Source: an uncultured Lachnospiraceae bacterium (GTDB taxonomy: Bacteria; Bacillota; Clostridia; Lachnospirales; Lachnospiraceae). From it: a DNA stretch of 43,098 nt. The notes below the pieces were generated by a model, which was not told the origin of the DNA, made no database searches, and saw only the letters and a list, made by a program, of their open reading frames with translations. Position numbers and translations under genes: made by a program. This document shows, piece by piece, positions 1 through 7,539 of the stretch. The stretch is from the NCBI GenBank assembly GCA_910579685.1, contig CAJTVN010000035.1:1-43098 (forward strand), given 5' to 3'. The first letter of the stretch is position 1; each line of letters opens with the position of its first letter.

Positions 1-265
1 TAAAACCCAGATTATCCCTGCGGAAATCCGCTGCTTTGGAATCAGTCAAATTTCTAAGATTGACACCGTTTATTGTAATGCTGCCGCTCGTGGGTGTATC
101 AATCGTGGAAAGAACATTAAGCAATGTGGTCTTTCCTGATCCGGAAGCCCCCATAATGGCAATAAATTCGCCGTCCGTTACGCGGAACGATACTTTATTA
201 AGGCTTGGGTGCTGTGATTTTGCATAAATTTTTGTTACGTTTTTCGCTTCCAATAATGCAGCCAT
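1..265 (-). CDS. ABC transporter ATP-binding protein, N-terminal part (runs off the left edge)
   Basis: Read on the minus strand, 88 codons are open to the window edge, so the gene is partial at its 3' end. The protein begins MAALLEAKNV and has a Walker A motif GASGSGKTT at residues 39-47 followed by TLLNVLSTIDTPTSG, the layout of MacB/BceA-type ATPases that pair with FtsX-like permeases to export or sense peptides and antibiotics. The start is set by AAGGGGA seven bases before the ATG. The signature motif, Walker B and any partner permease lie outside the window. Substrate is unknown. Divergence from FtsE-type or lipoprotein-release ATPases cannot be judged from this part. Confidence 0.9.
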   Translation of the reverse strand, partial: MAALLEAKNVTKIYAKSQHPSLNKVSFRVTDGEFIAIMGASGSGKTTLLNVLSTIDTPTSGSITINGVNLRNLTDSKAADFRRDNLGF

Positions 266-464
266 ATTCTTATTCCCCTTTGCTTTTGATAACAGTATTG
301 TAAGTTTGGGGATGTAAAAAAGAATGAGTAAATTACGCAGTTTTTTGCAAGGATACATTGTATGTTCCCCCAAAATGGTCTTTTGTTCCATCCGCCCTAA
401 AAACAAAATCATTGAATATGTCAGGGAGGATGCTGCGCAGAATGTCTATATGGGAAATTGACTT

Positions 465-836
465 TCAGACCTTATTCTCATATGGGTTCTTGTAATCGGG
501 GCAGAGATATGCCTCGCTCCAGGCCATCATCGTCTGCAGGACGGGGATAAAACTCTCCCCAAACTCGGTGAGAGAATATTCCACCTTCGGCGGGATTTCC
601 CTGTAAATCTCCCGGTGGAGAAACTCGTCGCTTTCCAGTTCCCGGAGCTGCTTTGTGAGCGTGGACTGTGTGATTCCGTCAAGGCGGCGCATCAGTTCCC
701 CGAACCGCTGGACCTTGTAAAAGGATACATACCATAAAATCAGGATTTTCCATTTGCCGCCGATTACAGACTGGAGCCTGCCCATTGGAACGCAGCGGGC
801 AATGGTATCCTTGTTGTTGAATTTATTATCAGCCAT
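465..836 (-). CDS. HxlR-family winged-helix transcriptional regulator
   Basis: A 123-residue protein of normal HxlR length. It shows the family pattern: an N-terminal Cys (C15) just before the first helix, IGGKWKILILWYV, then GELMRRLDGITQSTLTKQL as the recognition part and REIPPKVEYSLTEFG as the beta-wing. HxlR proteins bind DNA as dimers and often sense electrophiles or redox stress through the N-terminal Cys; that role is family knowledge, not seen here. It is divergent from the radical SAM genes at 951-2468, which are its probable neighbours in regulation. The intergenic stretch holds a good promoter for this gene and an inverted repeat. Confidence 0.9.
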   Translation of the reverse strand: MADNKFNNKDTIARCVPMGRLQSVIGGKWKILILWYVSFYKVQRFGELMRRLDGITQSTLTKQLRELESDEFLHREIYREIPPKVEYSLTEFGESFIPVLQTMMAWSEAYLCPDYKNPYENKV

Positions 837-859
837 TTCCTTACACCTCTTTTTCCATG

Positions 860-906
860 AGTATATCCCGGCAGCAAGAAAAAATCAATACACGGTCATT
901 TCTTGC
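860..906 (-). promoter_or_regulatory. Promoter of the HxlR gene with an inverted repeat over the -35
   Basis: On the minus strand TTGATT (883-888) and TATACT (860-865) are separated by 17 bases. An 8-bp inverted repeat GCAAGAAA/TTTCTTGC (874-881 and 899-906) brackets the -35 box, a position suited to autorepression. That it binds HxlR is inference. Confidence 0.5.
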
Positions 907-953
907 CGATAGTATGAAAAAGTGGACTATTGACAAAAAAAGACAGTACTTGA

Positions 954-1571
954 TTTCACAGATATTTTCCGGGGATGGAAACAATCGGAAGCTTTGCAAG
1001 GGTGACGGACATTACCCTGAAAACGGATGAGGAACTGTCCGCTCTGCGCAGGGCCGGCTATGACGGGCTGACAATCGGGATTGAGACAGCGGATGACGAG
1101 GCGCTTCGGTTCATGAACAAAGGGTATCTTGCGGCTGACATTCTGGATCAGTGCGGGCGGCTGGATCAGGCCGGCATCCGTTACAGCTTTTTCTATCTGA
1201 GCGGCATATCCGGTGCGGGGCGAGGGGAGGACGGAGCAAGGGTCACTGCCGCTGTATGCAATAAACTCCATCCGGTTTTGATCGGTGCCAATATGCTGAC
1301 CATCTATCCGGATTCAGAGCTTTATGGGGAAATCCGGCAGGGGAACTGGAAGGAGGAAAGCGAGACGGAAAAGTACAGGGAAGTCCGGGCATTGGTGGAA
1401 GGATTGGAGATCCCCACAGAATTTGCGGCGTTCGGAGCTTCCAATGCCTTTTGGCTTAATGGTGTTTTACCCAAAGATAAGAAGAAGCTTCTGGCCTTCT
1501 TAGATGATATCATAAAGAATGTGGGCGAGGACAAACTGCGGCGTTACCGTGAGAGCGTCCGTCATCTGTAG
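954..1571 (+). pseudogene. Radical SAM protein, 5'-truncated (cluster-binding half missing)
   Basis: The protein from the ATG at 975 (198 residues) aligns over its whole length with residues from about 95 to the end of the intact radical SAM protein immediately downstream; for example GLTIGIETADDEAL matches GLSIGTESGDDDTL, and YLAADILDQC matches YTAADILEQC. Homologous-looking reading continues upstream of that ATG (FHRYFPG) to an in-frame TGA at 951, so the break lies near 950. The missing ~95 residues carry the Fe-S cysteines and the first half of the barrel, so radical SAM activity is not possible. No convincing ribosome site precedes 975. It ends 15 bases before the downstream gene, suggesting the two were tandem paralogues in one operon. 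Confidence 0.75.
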
Positions 1572-1586
1572 GGGAGGTGGTTTGGG

Positions 1587-2468
1587 GTGCATTTTGCGGG
1601 AAGGACGTGGAGGCCGCCCTATGAGGCGAATTCTGTCATCATACAGGCGGCTTCCGGATGCACTTATGGGAAATGTCGTTTCTGCAGTCTTTACGCAGAC
1701 GAGTGCTTCCGTATGTCGCCGATGGAGGAGTTCGAGGAAGATCTGGCGGAGATCAGGAGCTATCAGCCCCATGTGCGGCGCATCTTCTGGACGGGGGCGA
1801 ACCCCTTTGCCATGAGTTATGAGAACCTGAAGCTTCGGGCGCTCACGGTGAGGGATTATCTCATCAAATGTCAGACAATGGCCATGTTTGCCATTATCCG
1901 GGATATCAGGGACAAGGAAGTGTGGCAGCTTAAGAAGCTTCGTGCAATGGGAGTAAACGGGCTGAGCATAGGAACGGAGAGCGGGGATGATGACACGCTT
2001 GCACTGGCAGGCAAGGGATATACGGCGGCTGATATCTTAGAACAATGCCGGAAGCTGGATGAGGCGGGGATAGAATATTATTTTGTCTACATGACCGGGC
2101 TTGCGGGGAAGGGAAGAGGGTACTGGAACGCGGTAAACAGTGCAGAGCTGTTCAGCCGGTTAAACCCTTATTTTATATCCGTGGATTCCCTTACACTGTT
2201 CCCGGACACGGAACTGTACCGTATGGAGCAGGAAGGAAAGTTTATTCCCGCCGGGGAGAAGGAACGTTTACAGGAGCTGCAGACATTTATCCGGAATTTA
2301 CAGATACGGACACACCTTTTTGCCAACTCCGGTTCAAATTTTTACCCGGTCACCGCTTATCTGCCAAAGGAGAGGGATTCCGTGGTCAGTGAGCTGCAGC
2401 ACATCATTGACACGGTAAGCGAGGAGGAAATGGCAAAATACCGCAGGAGCCTGAAAACCTTAGGGTAA
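1587..2468 (+). CDS. Radical SAM protein, intact (YgiQ/coproporphyrinogen-oxidase-like group)
   Basis: 293 residues from a GTG start placed seven bases after AGGGGAGGTGG. The cluster motif is C25-x4-C30-x2-C33 (GCTYGKCRFC) rather than the canonical CX3CX2C; this wider spacing recurs in a set of radical SAM proteins with an N-terminal GRxxRPPxEA box, which is also present here at residues 5-14. Further barrel motifs are IFWTGANPFAM, MFAIIRDI and GLSIGTESGDDD. The enzyme should cleave S-adenosylmethionine to a 5'-deoxyadenosyl radical; the substrate is unknown. Its truncated paralogue precedes it and an HxlR regulator is divergent from the pair. Confidence 0.85.
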   Translation: MHFAGRTWRPPYEANSVIIQAASGCTYGKCRFCSLYADECFRMSPMEEFEEDLAEIRSYQPHVRRIFWTGANPFAMSYENLKLRALTVRDYLIKCQTMAMFAIIRDIRDKEVWQLKKLRAMGVNGLSIGTESGDDDTLALAGKGYTAADILEQCRKLDEAGIEYYFVYMTGLAGKGRGYWNAVNSAELFSRLNPYFISVDSLTLFPDTELYRMEQEGKFIPAGEKERLQELQTFIRNLQIRTHLFANSGSNFYPVTAYLPKERDSVVSELQHIIDTVSEEEMAKYRRSLKTLG

Positions 2469-2487
2469 TCGAAGCAAAGCTTCGATT
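2467..2487. terminator. Perfect 9-bp hairpin between convergent genes
   Basis: AATCGAAGC, loop AAA, GCTTCGATT. It overlaps the stop codon of the plus-strand radical SAM gene and lies 18 bases beyond the end of the convergent membrane-protein gene. There is no U-run on either side, so calling it a terminator rests on position and stem strength only. Confidence 0.4.
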
Positions 2488-2504
2488 GAAAGTCAGTATA
2501 ATAA

Positions 2505-3104
2505 TCATTCTTTTCGATTAGAAAAATGCAAGCAGGATAAAATGCTGATAGGGCAGAAATATAAGCACCAAAATTCCAGTACTGCCACGCCTATCCATGT
2601 GGGACTATCCGGTTTGAATAATCCAAGCATGGGAAAAATCAGACACGATATAAAAAACACGCCATGCAGTATGAGCAGATATTTCAACCATCGGTCTGCT
2701 TTCGTCTGTGACGGCACTGTCAAGCCGGCAAAAAATGCAGACAATGACATAACGGCATAGCCCAGCAGGTCATAGTTGAACAGCAATCCGCATTGCTGAA
2801 AATCAAGAAGCATGGCAGCCTGCCGTGTTAAGTCATTTAGCCGGACAGTCGTTAGCTGTGCAAAATAAACTAATAGAATGATGGCTGTGTATACAGCGGC
2901 AAAGGCTGCTGAAACATGGCCCGCTAATTTTACTTTCTTCTCGGCAAAGTAAGCATATCCGCACATCATCAGTACAAAACTAAACGCAATGAACATAGAA
3001 GAAACATAACTGCCATAATCAAAGCCGAATAACATAGACAGAGCAAAACAGACCACGGCAATGAGATTGGCAGCAGAGCCATACACTCCTATTTTCCTGT
3101 TCAT
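2505..3104 (-). CDS. Unrecognised six-helix integral membrane protein
   Basis: Start chosen at the ATG of MNRKIGVYGS because GGGAGGAGCAG lies directly upstream; a longer in-frame version starting at 3140 has no ribosome site. The 199-residue product has about six hydrophobic segments (near residues 10-28, 35-53, 65-85, 110-130, 140-160 and 172-190) with short polar links and a positive C-terminus (SNRKE). No catalytic or ligand motif is recognisable and I cannot name a family. A minus-strand promoter (3144-3172) sits 40 bases upstream, so it is transcribed alone, divergently from the DinB-like gene. Confidence 0.7.
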   Translation of the reverse strand: MNRKIGVYGSAANLIAVVCFALSMLFGFDYGSYVSSMFIAFSFVLMMCGYAYFAEKKVKLAGHVSAAFAAVYTAIILLVYFAQLTTVRLNDLTRQAAMLLDFQQCGLLFNYDLLGYAVMSLSAFFAGLTVPSQTKADRWLKYLLILHGVFFISCLIFPMLGLFKPDSPTWIGVAVLEFWCLYFCPISILSCLHFSNRKE

Positions 3105-3143
3105 CAATCTGCTCCTCCCTTGAAAAAGATTTTTATACAATTG

Positions 3144-3172
3144 ATTATAAAATGTTTACCTGACCTCCGCAA
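3144..3172 (-). promoter_or_regulatory. Promoter for the membrane-protein gene
   Basis: Minus-strand TTGCGG (3167-3172) and perfect TATAAT (3144-3149) with a 17-base spacer, 40 bases upstream of the start codon. Confidence 0.55.
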
Positions 3173-3304
3173 CACATATTTACAGGCTGATTTTTAATGG
3201 GCACACATTTGCGAAAAGGAAATTTTATTGAAATTATAGATGCGGCTGTGATAAGGTAATAGTGTTGAGCATTCAGGAAATCGGGATTGAGCAGGTGATA
3301 AATT

Positions 3305-3967
3305 ATGAATAAAGAATGGTCTGAACTTAATAAAGTAATGCAGGCGCAAATTAAAAAGAAGGATACTTATGAAGAAGGTATCAGAACCTTGTTTGATTTG
3401 CGGAACCGACTGATGCAGACCTTGATCTCTATCAGAGAGGAATCATGCAGAGAGGATTTTGACGCAATTCCTTTTATAAACGCAGACGGTTATCATAGCA
3501 AAACGATTGCCTATTCAATTTGGCATATTTTCCGTATTGAAGATATTGTCGCGCATACTGTGATAAACGAGGATGAACAGGTTTTTTTTGCAGGGGACTA
3601 TCAGACACGTATCAATTCGCCGATAATTACAACAGGAAATGAACTTGTAAAACAGCAGATTGCAGACTTTTCAGAGAAGCTTAATCTAAAAGAATTATAT
3701 TCGTACATCTTTGAGGTGAAGGAAAGCACCGAGAAGATCGTTGAAGGAATGTCTCATGACGGGTTGAAAAGGAAAATAGCGGAAGACAGAAAGGAATATT
3801 TAAAATCTCTGAATGTGGTAAGTACAGATGAAAATGCCGTTTGGCTGATTGATTACTGGTGTAATAAAGATGTTCGAGGACTGATTCAGATGCCATTTTC
3901 AAGACATTGGATAATGCACATAGAAGCCTGCCTGCGGATTAAAAATAAGATACATTCGACGGTATGA
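3305..3967 (+). CDS. DinB/YfiT-like four-helix-bundle protein
   Basis: 220 residues. Histidines in HSKTIAYSIWHIFRIEDIVAH (H64, H74, H84) and near the C-terminus in PFSRHWIMHIEACLRI (H201, H205) fit the metal-binding triad and helix pattern of the DinB superfamily, whose members include thiol S-transferases (bacillithiol/mycothiol) and proteins of unknown role. A specific activity cannot be assigned. Base use is clearly more AT-rich than the genes at 9.8 kb and beyond, as in the whole 3.1-5.55 kb block, which suggests separate acquisition. The stop codon abuts the start of a GNAT stub, so the original operon was probably DinB-GNAT. Confidence 0.7.
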   Translation: MNKEWSELNKVMQAQIKKKDTYEEGIRTLFDLRNRLMQTLISIREESCREDFDAIPFINADGYHSKTIAYSIWHIFRIEDIVAHTVINEDEQVFFAGDYQTRINSPIITTGNELVKQQIADFSEKLNLKELYSYIFEVKESTEKIVEGMSHDGLKRKIAEDRKEYLKSLNVVSTDENAVWLIDYWCNKDVRGLIQMPFSRHWIMHIEACLRIKNKIHSTV

Positions 3968-3968
3968 C

Positions 3969-4070
3969 ATGGAGAATAAAAGAATTATAGCGGAGACAGA
4001 AAGATTAATTTTAAGAAGATATGAGAAAGAAGATGTGCGGGAAAGGTATGGGTATAAAAATGCAGGTTAA
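3969..4070 (+). pseudogene. GNAT acetyltransferase, N-terminal stub (33 codons)
   Basis: MENKRIIAETERLILRRY followed by EKEDVRERYG is the typical first strand and helix of a RimJ/RimL-type GNAT enzyme (ETERLILRRY). The frame ends in TAA after 33 codons, at the point where the next gene's reading frame begins (ATG at 4060, ten bases before the stop). The acetyl-CoA-binding motif A and everything after it are absent, so it is non-functional. The junction looks like a recombination or deletion boundary that joined a GNAT gene to the start of the unknown protein gene. Confidence 0.65.
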
Positions 4071-4665
4071 TTGTTTCAACGGTTCATTGCAGAACAGACG
4101 CTTTTCGGGAACAGGAAGCATAGGCGGTATCCATCTGCCAGACTTTAATGACAAATATGTTTTCTCTAAAAAGAAAAGCGGCATCAGTGAGGAGGAATAC
4201 CGGAAGCGGATCAGGGAACAGGCCTATGAAGATTTTGAGAAGGGACAGTTCCAGAACAAATCCGAAGGGTTTAACAGGCTGATGAAAAGCTATACATCGG
4301 AAGTGTCCCCGGACAGAAAAGGGATCATCACTTCCGGTTTGAAGGCTGTCTCAAAAAACAGGCAGAATGTATTGAAACCGATAGATCTTGTGGCAACGCT
4401 GCTTGAAGGGAAAGTGAAATATCAGAAGCTGCCGTCAGGAGACTGCGAGTACATAGAGTTTTATGATAAAAACGGGGAGATGGTGGCGACGTATTCCAAT
4501 AACGGGTGGACGATGTATACCACCAATGCGGAGGCTTCCAGACAGACGGAAATGTGCATGATCTATAACGAGGCATGGGGAAATGCAAAGAGAGGGATTC
4601 CGCTGTTAAGTGAAGAAGCGGTAAATATGGAAAATCCACAGAACAGCTTTGATGCAAAAGCATAG
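4060..4665 (+). CDS. Conserved protein of unknown function
   Basis: Start taken at the ATG of MQVNCFNGSL because the protein upstream of it translates GNAT-stub DNA; longer starts at 4021 or 4036 are in frame. No strong ribosome site precedes it (GGAAAGG is 13 bases away). The 201-residue product is soluble and mixed alpha/beta. Visible segments are GGIHLPDFNDKYVFSKK, a charged helix ISEEEYRKRIREQAYEDFEK, LKPIDLVATLLEGKVKYQKL, and an aromatic stretch EYIEFYDKNGEMVATYSNNG then WTMYTTNAEASRQTEMCMI. I recall similar uncharacterised proteins in Clostridia but know no function. It is 21 bases upstream of the SPL-like radical SAM gene, on the same strand and equally AT-rich, so the two may be one unit. 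Confidence 0.65.
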   Translation: MQVNCFNGSLQNRRFSGTGSIGGIHLPDFNDKYVFSKKKSGISEEEYRKRIREQAYEDFEKGQFQNKSEGFNRLMKSYTSEVSPDRKGIITSGLKAVSKNRQNVLKPIDLVATLLEGKVKYQKLPSGDCEYIEFYDKNGEMVATYSNNGWTMYTTNAEASRQTEMCMIYNEAWGNAKRGIPLLSEEAVNMENPQNSFDAKA

Positions 4666-4686
4666 GAGGTATGGAGGTAGTTTGTC

Positions 4687-5541
4687 TTGAATATTGCGGA
4701 AAAAGAAATTGACACGAAAGACTTGATTACAAAATCCAATTTACCGGCCAGTGATTATGTGATTAATCCCTATGTTGGCTGTCCTCATGCTTGCAAATAC
4801 TGTTATGCCCGTTTTATGAAACGCTTTACAGGACATACGGAGGAATGGGGGGATTTTATTGATATAAAGCGTTGCGCCAAACCAATAAATGTAAAAAAGC
4901 TGTATCATAAATCCGTATTTCTTTCTTCTGTAACAGATTGCTATAATCCTTTCGAAGCAAAATATCAGATAACAAGAGATGTTTTAAAACAATTGACGCA
5001 GGCGGACTGTCAGATTACGATTTCCACTAAGTCTGATTTAATACTGAGGGATATCGATGTATTAAAAGAGCTGAAAAATTTAATAGTTGCAGTTTCTGTC
5101 AATACTTTGGATAACGGTTTTCAAAGTGATATGGATCATGCCGGCAGCATTACCCGGCGCATTGCCGTCCTGCAGGAATTGCGCAAACAGGGAATCTATA
5201 CTGTTTTGTTTCTGTCGCCCATATTTCCGGACATAACAGATTTTAAGGAAATCCTGGAAGCGACATCAGGATTCGTATGTGAATATTGGTTTGAGAATTT
5301 GAATCTTCGAGGAAACTACAAGCAAGAGATTTTGCAGTATATCGCTGAAAAATACCCACAATATCTGAATGATTATAAAGAAATATATAACAATAAAAAC
5401 ATGGAATACTGGAAACAATTATCCGCTGATATAGATAGCTATTGCTCTCAAAAAGAGATCAGGTATACGAATTATTTTTATCACAGTTTACTTGTTGCGG
5501 AAAAGAAGAAATCCAATGCCAGAGAAATCAGGACAAGTTAA
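4687..5541 (+). CDS. SPL-like radical SAM protein (resembles 'radical SAM mobile pair protein B')
   Basis: 284 residues from a TTG start with GGAGGTATGGAGG shortly upstream. The canonical radical SAM motif is C32-x3-C36-x2-C39 in NPYVGCPHACKYCYARFMKR, the form found in the spore-photoproduct-lyase-like/Rv2578c group. SVTDCYNPFEAKY and ITISTKSDLILRD are further conserved barrel blocks of that group. NCBI describes a similar protein as part of a mobile two-gene radical SAM system; the name is recalled, not searched. Here its expected partner radical SAM protein is not next to it; the neighbour is the unknown protein at 4060. The substrate is unknown. The gene ends 25 bases before a strong bidirectional terminator. 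Confidence 0.75.
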   Translation: MNIAEKEIDTKDLITKSNLPASDYVINPYVGCPHACKYCYARFMKRFTGHTEEWGDFIDIKRCAKPINVKKLYHKSVFLSSVTDCYNPFEAKYQITRDVLKQLTQADCQITISTKSDLILRDIDVLKELKNLIVAVSVNTLDNGFQSDMDHAGSITRRIAVLQELRKQGIYTVLFLSPIFPDITDFKEILEATSGFVCEYWFENLNLRGNYKQEILQYIAEKYPQYLNDYKEIYNNKNMEYWKQLSADIDSYCSQKEIRYTNYFYHSLLVAEKKKSNAREIRTS

Positions 5542-5566
5542 GGGAATTATAGATATACATACAGCA

Positions 5567-5600
5567 AAAGACGCCCGTGTTGCATCACGCAGGCGTCTTT
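5567..5600. terminator. Bidirectional rho-independent terminator
   Basis: AAAGACGCC pairs with GGCGTCTTT and CGTG with CACG inside it, around a TTGCAT loop with a small CA bulge. The A-run and T-run at the two sides let it serve both the plus-strand radical SAM gene and the minus-strand DUF2871 gene. Confidence 0.75.
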
Positions 5601-5610
5601 CATATATGGA

Positions 5611-6030
5611 TCAGTACCGGGCAGCCGGTACGCTGCGCCTGATTTGCACCAGCAGCAGTATTATGCTGACCCCCAGCAGTATATGTCCGATCCCGGCAAC
5701 GCCGGAAATTGCCGCATTCATGCCGGAGGAAAGCGCAGGCACCGTCACCTGGGCCACTCCCCGCACCACAAGCATCACGGCGGTCAGATTCAGACCGGTA
5801 TGATAGACGGCCAGTATGCGCCCTGTTTTCGCACTGGTGAAAGAAAAGTTCTTTTCCAGCAGGAGAAGCAGGAGAAAAAACACCATGCCCAGCAGGAAAT
5901 AATGGGTATGGACAACTGAGAGGGTGGTTCTTTCGTCAAAGCCGTTGAATTTGGTGAATTCCCGATAAAACACACCGCCAGCCATTGCAAGGACGGCGTA
6001 CAGCAGGGCTGTATTCATGTATCGTTTCAT
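5611..6030 (-). CDS. DUF2871-like membrane protein
   Basis: 139 residues with four membrane helices (about 7-24, 40-59, 72-92 and 105-128). HTHYFLLGMVFFLLLLLLEK with two histidines in the second helix is the hallmark I associate with DUF2871, a family of small predicted membrane proteins, possibly heme/copper-like because of the conserved histidines, but with no established function. It starts 13 bases after the end of the 221-residue membrane protein gene on the same strand, so the two form an operon under the TetR-type operator near 6770. Confidence 0.75.
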   Translation of the reverse strand: MKRYMNTALLYAVLAMAGGVFYREFTKFNGFDERTTLSVVHTHYFLLGMVFFLLLLLLEKNFSFTSAKTGRILAVYHTGLNLTAVMLVVRGVAQVTVPALSSGMNAAISGVAGIGHILLGVSIILLLVQIRRSVPAARY

Positions 6031-6043
6031 AGATGTTCCTCCT

Positions 6044-6709
6044 TTACTCGCATTCCTGTTTCATAGCAAAATATCCTATAAGTACTGTCCACACATAGGC
6101 GCAGGTTTTGGGGATCATCAGCATTCCGATCAGGGGAATGGCATCTGCCCACAGCACTACCGGGATGTAGAAGCCAAAGCTCAGCACAATGGTCAGCCAC
6201 ATCCAGCCAAATGCCTTATCCCCATGCTTCCTGGCGCTGCGATAGAACAGCACGATCACCAGAAGGCCCAGCAGGGCGAAGGGGATATTGCGGTATATGC
6301 CAAAGGAGAGCGGCGAGTCGGCGCTGAGCCACTGATTCTGGGGCATCATGCACAGTGCGATCCTTACTCCGGCCAGGCCGTACACGGCTGCGGTAAGGCT
6401 GTATTGACCATTAATCTTATACCGCTGCCGCCACACATAATAGAGCAGCACATAAAAAATCGTCATCGTAACCGAAGTGATCCATTTTCCCAGGCCCAGA
6501 GGAACGGTGTAATTCTCCAGACCGGTGGTACACAGGGCAATGGCCCGGGGAACCAGATGGAACGAATCTCCCGCCCCCAGCACGACAGCCATCCATCCGA
6601 ACAGACGGAACTGACGCTCTCCTTTGCTGCCGCGGATCATTAAGACTCCGATGGTAATGACCGAGATCAGATAGACGGCATCAAACAGGGTTTCTACAAT
6701 TGCTTGCAT
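6044..6709 (-). CDS. Multi-helix membrane protein of unknown function
   Basis: 221 residues with seven predicted membrane segments (near 6-24, 36-54, 72-96, 105-120, 140-160, 168-190, 195-214). Conserved-looking polar positions are GAGDSFHLVPR (with a His) after the second helix and WADAIPLIGMLMIPKTCAYVW near the end. No enzymatic motif is recognised. First gene of a two-gene operon with the DUF2871 protein. A near-perfect copy of the operator found upstream of the convergently oriented TetR gene lies 59-71 bases before its start, so TetR very likely represses it. Confidence 0.7.
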   Translation of the reverse strand: MQAIVETLFDAVYLISVITIGVLMIRGSKGERQFRLFGWMAVVLGAGDSFHLVPRAIALCTTGLENYTVPLGLGKWITSVTMTIFYVLLYYVWRQRYKINGQYSLTAAVYGLAGVRIALCMMPQNQWLSADSPLSFGIYRNIPFALLGLLVIVLFYRSARKHGDKAFGWMWLTIVLSFGFYIPVVLWADAIPLIGMLMIPKTCAYVWTVLIGYFAMKQECE

Positions 6710-6767
6710 AGGTTATTCTCCTTTCCGTACAGTTTTACTGTGGCAGTAAATACCGTTTTTCAGTGAA

Positions 6768-6780
6768 TAAACATTGTTCA
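6768..6780. promoter_or_regulatory. Operator (copy 2) upstream of the membrane-protein operon
   Basis: TAAACATTGTTCA matches the reverse complement of the 13-bp palindrome upstream of the TetR gene in 12 of 13 positions. It lies between the end of the TetR gene and the start of the membrane operon. Confidence 0.6.
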
Positions 6781-6816
6781 ATTTGCGGGATAAAAAATAC
6801 CACGCATAGTGGAATT

Positions 6817-7374
6817 TTAATAAAGGGTCGTGCGGATGATTTCCAATGCAGTGGTGGGATCATAGTCCTGCCGCAGCAAAGCGGACAGCATCAGGGAAAA
6901 TAAAATGTCGGCGAATCTTTCCGGTGTGAACTGCTCCGTAAAGACATCGGCCCGAATCCTGGAGTCCCGCTTTAAAACGGAACATAACTCGCCCAGGATA
7001 TGCTGCCAGGTCTGCTGCATTTTCTGTTTTCCATCAGCTTTGTCCTCACTGATAAAGCCCAGAGAGTGCAGCGTAAAAAAACCGGGATATCGTTTGCAGC
7101 CGTATTCCATCTGACCATATATCCAGCCGATACAGGCCTGCGTGTCCTGAAACACAGCCTCATCCTCCGGGTGGCGGAAAATTTCGCACCAGATACTTTC
7201 CACCGTGGCACTTACCAGCGCAGCCTTGGAATCAAAATAATTGTAAATGGATCCCACGGATACTCCGCAGGCCGCCGCGACAGACCGGATATTAATTGCA
7301 GACCATCCCTGCCGCTGAATCAGCTCCCGGCTGGTTTTCAAAATGTCTTCTTTTGATGTTACAACTAGATTCAT
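6817..7374 (-). CDS. TetR/AcrR-family repressor
   Basis: 185 residues with an N-terminal helix-turn-helix at about 8-52: EDILKTSRELIQRQGWSAIN, then IRSVAAACGVSVGSIYNYF, the classic TetR recognition sequence ending in YNYFDSK. The C-terminal ligand domain is divergent, as usual. It sits 107 bases upstream of, and on the same strand as, the two membrane-protein genes. A perfect 13-bp palindrome precedes its own start by 19 bases, and a second copy precedes the membrane operon, which supports autorepression and control of that operon. The ligand is unknown. Confidence 0.9.
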   Translation of the reverse strand: MNLVVTSKEDILKTSRELIQRQGWSAINIRSVAAACGVSVGSIYNYFDSKAALVSATVESIWCEIFRHPEDEAVFQDTQACIGWIYGQMEYGCKRYPGFFTLHSLGFISEDKADGKQKMQQTWQHILGELCSVLKRDSRIRADVFTEQFTPERFADILFSLMLSALLRQDYDPTTALEIIRTTLY

Positions 7375-7392
7375 CCCATCATCCCTTCAATA

Positions 7393-7405
7393 TGAACAAT
7401 GTTCA
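7393..7405. promoter_or_regulatory. Operator (copy 1) upstream of the TetR gene
   Basis: TGAACAATGTTCA is a perfect odd-centred palindrome (TGAACA-A-TGTTCA) 19 bases before the TetR start codon. Confidence 0.65.
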
Positions 7406-7494
7406 GCATAACGGCTTATTGTCATATTGTCAAGTACATTCAGAAAATTACCCTCCCGGGTTTGCTTTGATAGTCACTGTTCGCTCGCAGCCGT

Positions 7495-7528
7495 CAGCCT
7501 GTTTTGCGATTGCTTGTGAAACAGGCTG
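7495..7528. repeat. 10-bp inverted repeat in a gene-poor stretch
   Basis: CAGCCTGTTT and AAACAGGCTG around a 14-base loop, followed by TTTT on the plus strand. It could be a terminator or a transfer-origin-type hairpin of a lost element. The 342 bases from 7406 to 7747 otherwise hold only the remnant and the terminator listed next. Confidence 0.4.
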
Positions 7529-7539
7529 TTTTAAAGTCC

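Noticed and set aside
6017..6643. 208-codon plus-strand frame over the membrane operon
   Set aside because: Antisense to a convincing seven-helix protein; Gln/His/Pro-rich shadow.
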